Source: Brasenia schreberi (taxonomy: Eukaryota > Streptophyta > Magnoliopsida > Nymphaeales > Cabombaceae). Taken from it: a stretch of 64,000 bases of DNA. The stretch's first letter is position 1. Every line of letters starts with the position of its first letter. Location: the NCBI GenBank assembly GCA_036023115.1, contig JAYKKT010000089.1:14447001-14511000 (forward strand), in the 5' to 3' direction. The notes beneath the pieces are model-generated. The model ran no database searches, was not told the origin of the DNA, and saw only the letters and a list, made by a program, of their open reading frames with translations. A program made the position numbers and the translations under genes. Shown one piece after another: positions 14,201-26,200 of this stretch.

Positions 14201-17200
14201 CAAAAGTAGAGGTCTCTCCTCACATTACCCTGACCAAAGATCTTCCCCATCTTCAGTTACTGAAAGACACATCCAGTGAAATTAAAGATTATACGATATT
14301 TTAAATCCTGAGTCATAGCAAAGACAGATAATAAGTTTATTGATATGTTTGGAACATGTAAAACGTTTTTCAATGTGCCAAAAGATGTGATAATACTTCT
14401 TTTTCCACTATTGGCATAAGAGATCCATCTGTCTGTCTAATATTGATCTGTGCTTGTGTCAATTCATAGTTATCAAAGAAATCTCTTCTGCTGACCATGT
14501 GATCTGTATCACCTGAATCAATAACCCATATCCTTAAATAAGAATAATTTATATTACCCTGAGTTAGGAATGAGAAAGGATAAACAATAGATGCTTGTGA
14601 TTCGCTGTGTGAGGATGAAGAAGGTTGTTGCGGATAAGTAAAACGTGCCTTCAACAATTCAATTTCCTTTCTCATATCAGTTGAAGAAGGTACACTTTCT
14701 TCAGTTTTCTGCTTTTCATTCTCATCACTACTAAAGTATGCTTTGTTGTTTCTATTCGGAAAATAGGTAGGTTTTCCAACTAACTCCCAGAAAGTTTCCT
14801 TGGTGTGTCGTGGTTTGATCTCTGTATAATATTCACTAACTGACCATGAGGTCTGAGCTCTGCATAATACTCACTAACTGACCTTCCTCCTTGTGTGCAT
14901 TTCCAAATTTTCTCTATAAGATCATATTTCTTCGCAATATTTTTTCTTTGGACATAAACTTTCTGAACTGCCAGCTAGATATCCCTAGCAGTGTCCAAAA
15001 ACATAAAAGTACTGTCGATGGAGGGAGTCATGGATTGTATTAGCCAAGCACTTACTAAGGTATTTTCTCTGTACCACCGAGAATAGGAAGGATCTGAAAT
15101 TGGAGGTCGAGGAAGATCACCTGTCAAATAATCCCATCGCCCCCTTGCCATAATAGCCAACTTAATAGATCTGGCCCATTGTAAATAATTCTTGCCATCA
15201 AGTTTCAAATTTGTGATTTGAAAACCTTCACTTTTGTCTAACGAGAGTTCATTACTTTCTACCATCTTTGCTCTTTCCATATTCGGATTGATATCTCACT
15301 GAAGGAATACCTTTAAATCTGCCTCAATCGGTTGACCATTGAAAAATAAGATTTTTTAAAATGAAATAACTGTCTCACTTCCTCTTGGACATTTCATCGA
15401 ACAGTTGTAGTGCATCACTTGTAGATCACGAAAGCTGATGTTCACGGTTAGAGGTAATGCATCTAACAACGATTTTGTAATGAAATCACTCAAATACTAA
15501 TTTGAAAGAATAAGAAAGAGAAGAATGTGCTGTCCTGCGGGTTCTTCACTGTGCCCACGACTTCTTTTTGTTGATTTCCTTCGATGCTTGATGCTAAACG
15601 GCCACAAGAGGCTCTGATACCACGTTGAAATTAATCATCAATATAAACTTCTTTATTGATGAAAGCCGAATACAAGAAGAAGACATTGAGGTGCTAGTCG
15701 GCCAATCCTTGCTGCCACCCTCTAATTCTCGTTAAAGCCTAATGGCAACCGACTACTTATATGGCTGATCTAACTTGAAAGACTATAATACCCCTAGTAA
15801 GTGACTATTGGATTACAGTCTGATCCATTAGGACCTGTATTACAAAATACCATAATATACATGACTCTGACTTACCTATGACTCTATGTATACATTTATA
15901 ACTAAATAGTAACACTAATTAATCAAGATTTAACTTGATCTTCAACAATCCATGGATACATGCAATTTCTTAAGGATCAGATCATAGCATTTATAACCTT
16001 TCTGAGAATTTGAATAGCCCAGAAAAATACACTTTAAAGATCTAAGGTCAAGTTTATCACGACTAGGTAGGTAAATATGAACGAAACAGGTACAACCAAA
16101 GATACGAGGAATAATAAGAAAGAGTTTTGATTCCTTATCAAGACATTTTATAGAATTGTCACCTGGCTACCTCAAGAATATCATGATTTTTTCTCTCAAC
16201 TATGCCATTTTGCTGAGGTGTATAAGAACAAGAAGTTTGATGAAGTATACCATTTGTGTGTAGGTATTCCAGTAGCTGTCTACTAATGTATTCACCCTCA
16301 TTATCTAAACAAAGAATTTTCACAGAAGTATTGAATTAATTAAGAATAAATTTATGAACAATAAAAAAGACAGTAGAAACCTTTGATTTTGATTTAATGA
16401 AGTAAACAATTGTAAGACGAGTACAATTATCAATGATATAGACAAAATATTTTTGTCCAACCAAAGACGTAACTGGATTGTGACCCATATATGAGAATGA
16501 AAAAGCTCAAAAGGTTGGGATCACTTAGAGTCACTTGAGGGATAAGGAGCTCTTTGGTGTTTCCCAAGTTGACATACTTCACATTCAAAATGAAATTTAT
16601 TTGACTCAACTCTAAGATGAGGACACAGGTAGATGGCCAAGACGATAATGCCAAAGATGAATATTTGTATCTTGAGCAATTGCAACGGAAGTACTATAAG
16701 AAGCAATATGTTGAAGGTTGTCTTCCAAGATATATAAGCCCCTCTGTAGATTACTATGACCAAAGATTTTTCCCCTCTTCAGATCCTGAAACAGATAGTC
16801 AGTGGGATGAAATGTTACACTATAATTCAGTGTACGGGTCAATGAACTGACTGAAAGTAAATTTATAAGAAAGCTGTAAATATGATAGACTGATTTTAAA
16901 TCAGCAAAACATGTGGGTACATTTTCCTATCCAATCATATAAGAATGTGAACCATCAGCCAACTTAATTGACTCTCGTTTTTGCAGGAGATGATATTCTG
17001 AAAAATATGATGATGCTCGTACCATGTGATATGTCACACCAGAAGCAATAATCCAAGTTTTCGAATGAATAAAAGAAAATTTGTTACCCTTCATAGTTTG
17101 TATCCCCTGCGCTAATGTAGCCTGAGAAGAAGAGGGTTGAGAATTTTCAGATAATTTTGTTTTTATGCCCTCTATCCTTTTAATAAGTTCTTGAATGCCA

Positions 17201-20200
17201 TCCGTGTTAGGCGTTGGGTTTTCAACAACATGAGTAGAGTAGTTTCGATATGTAGAAAAGTCTGGTCTACCATGTAATTCCCAACAATTTTCTCTAAAAT
17301 GTCTTATTTTTCACAATAAGAACACAATTTTATCCTTCTCATCAGAATAGAAACGACTACGTCTATGTCCATGATTTTGTTGTCCTCCTCTTCCACGATA
17401 GTGCGAGTCTTTTCTCCTTATTTGAAGTGCATGTTGTTCAGTAGTAGTGGTGTTGTCATTCTCAAGATTTCTACGATCCGTGCCAAGTGAAGGAAGTTCT
17501 TCCCTGTCCAAAATGTTAATCTTTATTGATTCAAATTTGGAATTTACACCCTATAACAAATCAAATACTTTTTTTTCTCAATTTTAGCATTTCTTTTTGT
17601 GTAACAAGAAAAAACTTGATATTTGTATAGAAAAGAAGTTCATCCCATAATCCTCGAAGATCCGTATAATACTCACTAATAGAACGAGTTCCTTGTTTAC
17701 ATTTTCTGATCTTTTTCAATATCTCATACTCTTTTGCAACATTCTTTTTTCTGGAATAAGCTTTAGAGACTGTACACCAAATTTCATGAGCAGATTAAAA
17801 AAACATAAAAGTTTTAGCTATTGATGGAATCATAGACTGAAGTAACCAGGTTGAAATCAAGGCATCTTTTCTTCTCCAACTAGAGTACTGTGCATAATGT
17901 GTGTAGGGACTCGGAATTGGACCCATTAGGTGAGCCCATCTCCCCTTGCTTTAAGAACCAATTCCACAGATCTGGACCATTCCAAGTGGTTTCTGTCATC
18001 TAACTTTGTTTTAATCTTAAATTTTTTCACTTTTTCATTTGTGGAATGTTCAGTTATCACGAAAGGGCTTTCAACCCCCTTTACTTTACTCACCATCTAT
18101 CAAAAAAATTGATTAAGTTGACTGGTCCTAATCAATTTTATGTGAACCAAGGAATGTTCTTCAACACCACAAATAATTTCCCGCAAACCGAAAACAAATT
18201 TCCATGAACAACTTCACTGTTTTCTTAGGTTTCTGATGTATGACCAGAAAACTGATCGCCTGTCTGATATGCTTGAGTTTATCCCATGCTGAGCCAGCAT
18301 ATTCGTCAGTAGCTGTTCAGCCAAGCCTGCTTTAACGTATTCTCCATTACTGAATGAACAACACTAACGCCTTAGGAGAAGGCTGTTGAACAGTTGTACG
18401 CTGATAAAGGAGAACATCTGAGTGAAAAACTTCCTCACTAAGAAAGGAGGCACGTGATTGGCTTTTAATGTGTTCAAACAATTGCCAAGAGCCTTAACTA
18501 TGCCTTGCCGGTGAGCGACTGAAGCTTGTTGAGCAGTAGAATTTGCAAGAGAACGGGCAAATCCCTTCGCTAGATTTGCACGAGATGTCCTAGGTGCACA
18601 ACAACTTGCATCTAAATTCACTGAAGGAAGGCAGACCAGATCTGAATGGTGTTCTCGTACAGATATTCAGATTACCTTCTGTTTCATGCACCTCTTGATT
18701 TAATCTTAAGGAAGCGATCTTTTTTCAAAAAACTTGATGTAAGAGCCTTATAGGCTCTGATACCATGTTATAAATATCAAATCAATAAAGACAAATATCA
18801 AGAACTTATAAGTATGGACAGATTGAAGACCAATCTGTCCCAAGCAGATTTTCGACGCGTTCTCCTTGGCTGCCGTCCCCCACTCTATCTTATTCACTTA
18901 ACCCTAATCACCCTATTTATAAATACAATATCTTGAATGACTAATTTACCCCTAATATTAATTAAGTACTACTAAATAGACATAGAGTATAAATAAGAAC
19001 CACAATGAGTCTGCTATATGATCCATTACAATCTCTAACAACCCCCCCTCAAACTTACGGTAGATTACCGAAAGTTTGTCTAACAAGATCATAAATCAAA
19101 TACAACTCAATTCTTGTGTTTCTTGTGACAAGAATTTTCACAATAATAGTGTCCAAGTTGCCACAACTTCCTTTGAAACAACTCTAGATCATCTTTCCAC
19201 AATCAATGTATCAATTCATTTTTAATCATACATGAAGATCAATGAAGTATCAATACATACATTCACTCAATTTATAAAAACACTAAGATAATTTATGATT
19301 TCTTATCCAGATGGGAAACCAAAAATGAGTCAAATAAGTTGATGAAGTTGATTTGCTCTAATTCTAAGAAAGTCATTTGATAGAAAACATTGATATCATC
19401 CAAATAAGATTGTTGGATGATATGAACAGATCTGCATCTCTTCTCAACAACTTCTGTGGGAGTCTTTTGGTACAAACTTCACATACAGATGGATTTAAGA
19501 TACTTGTATTGAACAATATTAACTTTTGATCATTAAATTGCAAGCTGTTTGATGGTGTTCCTGAAATGCATGGAAAATCAAGCGTTAAAAATATTTACTA
19601 CTATTGTATCGTTATGAAGATGATACTATTGGAGAGTCTTCTCTTTCAGATTCATCGTGCTAAATTTATCTGGTGTTTGGATACGAACAACCTGCAAGAT
19701 GGTAGAAACGTGCTCCACAAAATAGGGTCTTATGATATGATTTTTCTAGATCTCTGGGCAAGTTTCATCTATATGCAAGATTTGTTTAGTGGAAACCAGC
19801 ATTTTGATGGCTTTAAGTCGATATTGCATGTTATTCCCAACATATGTTGCTTGCAGTGTAATTGAGATATGCCCAAATAAATATGCTTGTTTTTTGAGTA
19901 TATTCTCATCTATTGCTTGTTTCAGGTATATGATCGTAAAAATGACACCTGCCTTCGTCCAGCTATCATGGTTCTCATGTTTGCTTTCAAGGTTTGAATT
20001 CAAAAATGTTAAAAGCTTGTGTTTTTCTTATACTCCGTAAGCAAATTTTATCCCTTTTTCATCACAATATGTGTTGCATGGTTACATGCATGACAAGTTT
20101 TTTGCAAGACAATCTGTAGACATTTTGAAGGTCTTGATTTTAATTTTCTCTGCAAATTTTAGCTTCTTTGATACAAAATAACAATGTCTAAAATAGAAAT

Positions 20201-23200
20201 AAATATGTTTATCGACTTGACTCACTTGACAAACTCGACATGAAACCCCTTGACAAATTTGTAAAGGTACAAAAACCCAAAATTTAAGTTCGGAGTTTAA
20301 CCATTAAGTATAAACCCACTTATTGCTGCTTTCCAATGCATTCAACATGCATCGTATACCTACAGGATGATGCATATTGAGAAGTCAGTGTTTATGATTT
20401 ATGTATTGATTCAGTGACAAATATACATAATACAACAAGCGTACGATTAGCTGTTATAACATTGATATTTATTTAATGTTATTTAGTTGAACCTTGTTGG
20501 TTGCTTTTGGAGCTATGGCCGTTTAAGGTGGTTTTGACATTTGGAGATTACCAGATGGAGTTCCAATGAGAAAGTGTGAGAAATTAGATGGTGAATGCTT
20601 CTTCAAAACAGACTGATGAAGGCCTTATCAATGTTGAAAGAAAACAGAAAACATGATCATGTCTTTTTGGAGTTAAATACTAGTATGATACTGTAATGAA
20701 ACAAGCTTGCAAGCCTCCGGTGGTTACCACAGTACACCATAACAGGTTCTAAAATGCAATTTTCTCATAAACAAAATACCAAACACTTGGAGTGCACAAA
20801 GGGTAGAAAAAACTCGAGAGGAAAAGGCTTTATTAACAAGCAGTAAGGCTCACTTACGGAGTTTACACTTGGCCCTGCTGAGACAAGAGATCAAATGGCC
20901 GCAAGGCTGGACTAGCCGTTGGCAGCATGCTGCCAATATTAGAAGTTTGCCTGGTTGGCTAAAATGATCAGAAATAAAAGGAAAATTACAAAAAGAAAAC
21001 AAAAGAATCTCTTATACATTTAACACCCCCTCAAACTTTACGGGAGTAACACGGAAAGTTTGTCAATTAAAAAGTGGAATCCTGGTGCAACGAGGGAATT
21101 GGTAAACACATTTGCTAGTTGATAGTGAGTAAACATATTGGAGGTGAAGATTTCCTTATAAATATTCCTCTCAAACATAATGATAATCCATTTCGATGTG
21201 TTTTGTTAGTTCATGAAAAGTATTGTTGGTTATGTACATTGCATTCTTATTATCACAAAACATCACAAGAATCGAATCAATGTTGATGTCTGGGTGTTTG
21301 AGTAGCCTCTTTAACCATACTAGTTCAGTAGTGGTGTAGGTCATAGCTGTGTACTATGCTTCTGTGGAAGCGAGAGAGAGACTTTATGTGTTTTTATGTC
21401 TACATGATATAGGTAAGTCATCTAGAAAGATGCAATATCAAATGGTGGAGTATATGTCATCAATGTTGTCAAAACTGTATCGGTGCCCGTATCGCTTGAA
21501 CCATATTGTATGGTATGGTACGATATGCTGAATTTTTTTTGTACTATTACATATGTCTTTTCCCATACTAGATGGAGTCATCAACATGGACTCTTTGTTT
21601 TTTTTTTAGAATCCATGTTAAGTCCGACAAAGTTTTACGCTGGCTGTCGGAAGCCTAACACAACCCTCCTCCTTTTTCCGGGCTTGGGACCGGCCATGCA
21701 AGGGTGATTCCTTACATAGGTGGAGTTCCTGATATTTTTTTGTACTAATTTTTTTTATTAAAAAAAATAAAAAATTACAACAACAACAACAACAACTAAG
21801 CCTTTTCCCATACTAGACGGGGTCGGCTACATGGATTCTTTGTTTCCACAAATCCCTATTGTGTGCCATCTTAGCAGTTAACTCCCAATAAGCTAGATCA
21901 TTCTTTATTGTTTCTTTCCAACACTTTTGTGGTCATCCTCTACATCTTTTAATACTTTCCAAATTTATTTCTTCTAACCTTCTTACTGGTTCTTCTTTCT
22001 ATATGTTCAAACCATCTTAAACGATGTTCTCTCATTTTATCCTCTATTAGTGCCACTCCTAATTTGTTTTTAATAACCTCATTATGTATACGGTCTTTTC
22101 TTGTATGACTACTCATCCATCTCAATATCTTCATTTCTGTCACAGACATCTTTTGTACATGTTGATGATTAACTGCCCAACACTCAGAACCATAAAACAT
22201 GGCAGGCCTAATTGCTGCTCTATAATATTGACCTTTTAATTTTAATGGTATCTTCTTATCACAAAGAATACCTGATGCTTCTCTCCATTTTAACCAACCA
22301 GCATTAATTCTATGCGTAACATCTCCATCAATTCTTCCATCACTTTGAAAAATTGACCGTAGGTATTTAAAACTTTCTTTTTGGGGAATGCAATGTGTGC
22401 CAATTTTAATTTCTATGTCCTCTGAAGTAGCCAAATGATCAAACTTACATTCCATATATTCTGTCTTTGTTCTACTAAGTCGGAGGCCTTTGCTTTCTAA
22501 TGTTTCTCTCCATATTTCCAATTTTCTATTAACTTTTTCCTTAGACTCCTCCACTAATACAATGTCATCTGTAAATAACATACACCAAGGTACTTCATCT
22601 TGAATATGTTTTGTTAACTCATCCATCACCATTATAAATAAGTATGGACTTAAAGTTAATCCTTGATGTAACCCAATATTAACTTTAAAGAAGTCTGTCG
22701 TTCCTTCATGAGTCCTCACACATGTTTTTGCACCATCATACATGTCTCTTATAAGGTTAATATATGTCAATGGGATACCTCTTTTTTCCAAAGTTCTCCA
22801 AAGAACCTCCCTCGGTACCCTATCATAAGCTTTTTCTAGATCAATAAATATCATGTGAAGGTCTTTCTTTTTTGCTCTAAAATGTTCCATAAGACGTCTC
22901 AAAAGGTGAATCGCTTCAATAGTAGATCTGCCTGGCATAAATCCAAATTGGTTCTCTGTTGTACTTGATACTTGTCTTAACCTACGTTGGATAATTCTTT
23001 CCCATAATTTCATAGTATGACTCATTAACTTGATACCTCGACAATTCGCACAATTTTGAATGTCTCCCTTGTTCTTATATATGGGTATAAGTGTACTTGC
23101 TCTCCATTCCTCGAGCATCTTTTGGTTTTTCCATATTTCATTAAATAGTCTTGTGAGCCAAGTGATTCCTATTTCTCCTAGTATTTTCCAAACTTCTATA

Positions 23201-26200
23201 GGAATATTATCTGGTCCTACCGATTTACCACTCTTCGTATGTTTAAGAGCCTCTTTGACTTCATTCTTTTGATTACGTAAGTAGAAATTGTGGTTTCTAT
23301 ACTTTTCTGACTTGGCTAAATCTCCTAAACTAATACTAACATCTTTATTTTCATTAAAAAGATTATAAAAATAGTTTTTCCATCTATTTCTTATATCATC
23401 ATTTGCCACTAGAATTTTGTCATCCTCGTCTTTTATGCATCTAACATAATTAAGATCTTTAGTTTTCTTATCTCTAGCCCTAGCTATCCTAAAAATATCT
23501 CTTTCACCCTCTTTTGAGTTGAGTTTTTTATATAAGTCATCCTAAATCTTAACTTTTGCTTCACTAACGGCTTTTTTTGCTTCTTTCTTTGCTTTCTTAT
23601 AAGCTTCTAAAGTTTTACCAGTTTTCATAGCATAATGTAATTTGTAACATGCCCTCTTTGCCTTGATTTTATTTTGTACTACTTCACTCCACCACCAAGC
23701 TTCTTTTTGTGCCGGTACACCTCCCTTAGATACCCCTAACACATCTTTCACCACTTTCCTAATATGTGTAGCCATATTGTTCCACATATCACACGGTGTG
23801 CCAACATAATTCCAAACATCTCCTTGAAGGACTTTCTGTTTAAATATATCTTCTTTCTCGCTTTTGAGGTTCCACCATTTAGTCTGAATAGCTCGATGCA
23901 CTCTTTTCTTCTTTGTCCATTTTTTAATTTATAAATCCATAACTAAAATTAATGAACAAAACATATATAACATAATGAAGAAGCATCCATACTATAACAA
24001 AAACATATCGTAATAAAGTTATGAACAAGGCTACAAGTTTACACGCATCCATAATTCCATATTTCATACCATTAACTATTAAGTAACGTGAACAAAATAC
24101 TGAATAGTGAATATAGAAGGGGTTTAACTTAGTGTTGTTTGACGCGTATCGTATCGCGTATGGCTAGGCTCCACGATATGGACGTATCGTATCGTACTTT
24201 AATATTAAAATAATACAAAAAGTAATTAAAAAATCAATAAAAATTAGTAAAAATAAAAAAAATTAAAACAATGAAGAAAAATTCAGGAAAAGTCATTGCT
24301 TTAAATTCATATAATGTAAGTTTAGTACAGATTGAGCATTCAACATTGAACAATTGCATCCAAATTTACATATTTTGAATCCAAAAAATGAAATACAGTT
24401 ACATTTTACAAATTGTAATCAGGATCATCAACTAAATAATCTTCATTTTCTCCTTGTTGTAGATCCTCCTCCTCATCATCAGCAACACCTTCTTCTTGGA
24501 AATCAAATTCTTATCTCCTTGATGTTGTTGTTCTCCTTCCAAATTAATCTAGGCAATGTCGTCTTCAGTTAGGAGAGCATTTTCTTCAGTGTCTTCCATA
24601 ACCCAATCTTTTAATATATCAAAATTATCCAAACTTATTGGATCGAATTGGCTTTCTTCTCTATTTACTTTTTTTAATTGCCTACAACAAACAAAGATAA
24701 ACAATTATTAAATAATATTAACAATTGAAGACTGAAGTTAAACAATATTGAATTGAACATTTAAGTAATACAATATTACCTAGTGTTGTCTGACGCGTAT
24801 CGTTTCGGGTATCATTGGGCTCCACCATATGGGCGATACGCCCAACTTTTTTTTTTCAAATTTTTTTTTGAAGGTTTGTGACCTCTCTTCGCCTCTCTTC
24901 ACTTCTCTCTAAGGCATCCTTTGACTGCTTTAAAAATCTAGTGAAAAATCTTCATGAAAAGTAATAATATTCTATTGATCGGTAGTCTTTTGATGTGATG
25001 TAAGACCCATTGGTCAATCTCAAACAAGCATATCGATGGATGCCTTAGAGAGAAGTGAAGAGAGGCCAGAAACCTTCAAAAAAAATTTGAAAAAAAAATC
25101 AATTTTTTTTTTAATTTTTTTTAAACATTGTTTATCTTAATAAACAACAAAGTTATAAGTACAACTTACAGTTACAATCATCAAAGATGAGAACGTTACA
25201 AAGTTACAAATAAAAGTTAAAACAAATTATAATCACCAAAACGTGGATCATAATTAACAAAAGCATTATCAACGTAGTCAGGATCACCACCATCACCATC
25301 ACCTTCACCATTATCATCATCTCCTCCCTCTTCTTCCTCCATAATAGGATATGCCCATCTAACACCTTCATTTTCATCATCTCCAACTCTAAGTTCTGCT
25401 TCGGCTTGGCGTGTCCTATAGTTTTCATCCTCTAAAATGATAGGGGGATCCTCTTCGACCCAATCGTTAAGAATATCTACATTTTCGTAACTCAACGAGT
25501 CATCTAGCACATTTGTTGCCCTTCTTGCATCCTTTTGCATTTGCCTGTAAAGAAAAAATATTCAAATTATAAAGAATATCAAATGCAATATAGCTACATC
25601 AATCATTCATTATTAATAAGATTAAGACAGAACTAGGCAACAACAAACAATATATATTTTAAAATTATTACCTTTGCCTTAAATTCATGTTACAGGTAAC
25701 ATGTACCAAATCACGCAGTCAAGCATGCTCCAGTCTGTTTCGCTTTTTGTGTTAATGCGTTCGAAAAAACTCTAATTCCTCTCTCACCTACTCGAACTAC
25801 ATGTTTGATTCAATATACGTTTAGCAAACCTTGCCAAGTTCGATGCATCTACATCAAAACGAGTCCACTATTCATCCGAAATAAAATACGATAATGATTA
25901 ATAAGAAACACATGGAGTCAATCAATTAATAACTTAAATGAATATCAATAAAAACACAATACCTGGTCACATCTAGGAGCGAAGTTGGATTGCAATTGGC
26001 CTTCCAAAATCTCCAACACTCTATATATTTGCTTAACTCTAAATGGATATTACGAGTATATGAATCTTCAACAAGGTCAATTGCATTTAATATACTCTTT
26101 TTCACTTCTTCATCCTCCACAAAGTTAGGAGAAAATTGAATAGAAGGGTTAAGGAAATATATAACAGCATACAAATCATGATGCATTTGGCGGTTCCAAC

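Larger units (their letters stand above)
11462..15947 (-). mobile_element. Complete Ty1/copia element 'copia-2' nested in copia-1
   Basis: LTRs lie at 11462-11813 and 15623-15947 (tgttgaaatt ... cttcaaca). The flanking TSD ATCCA is perfect (11457-11461 and 15948-15952). The primer-binding site complement gctctgatacca is at 15611-15622, and a polypurine tract lies next to the left LTR (11814-11826). Domains on the minus strand: gag (14975-15280), protease-like [11 protein letters not shown] (14370-14675), integrase (about 13.5-14.2 kb), RT and RNase H (11821-12687). Removing it restores the copia-1 frame [12 protein letters not shown]. Its coding region is broken by many stops. Confidence 0.93.
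7932..19040 (-). mobile_element. Ty1/copia retrotransposon 'copia-1', heavily interrupted
   Basis: LTRs of about 275 bp lie at 7932-8209 and 18766-19040 (tgttataaat ... ctctaaca). On the minus strand a primer-binding site (TGGTATCAGAGC, 18754-18765) follows the right LTR and a polypurine tract (AAGGGGGAG, 8210-8217) precedes the left LTR. Gag starts near 18096. The GAG-pre-integrase motif LWHYRLGHL is at 16612-16842, the RT motif [16 protein letters not shown] near 10.6 kb, and RNase H motifs YSDADWVGS and AAIQMASN at 8.3-8.8 kb. Many stops and frameshifts make it dead. It is interrupted by copia-2 and two RTE derivatives. No matching TSD was found (aacat versus acccc). Confidence 0.88.

Noticed and set aside
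18364..18621. An 85-codon minus-strand host gene
   Set aside because: It lies between the primer-binding site and gag start of copia-1, so it is retrotransposon leader. No similarity recognised.
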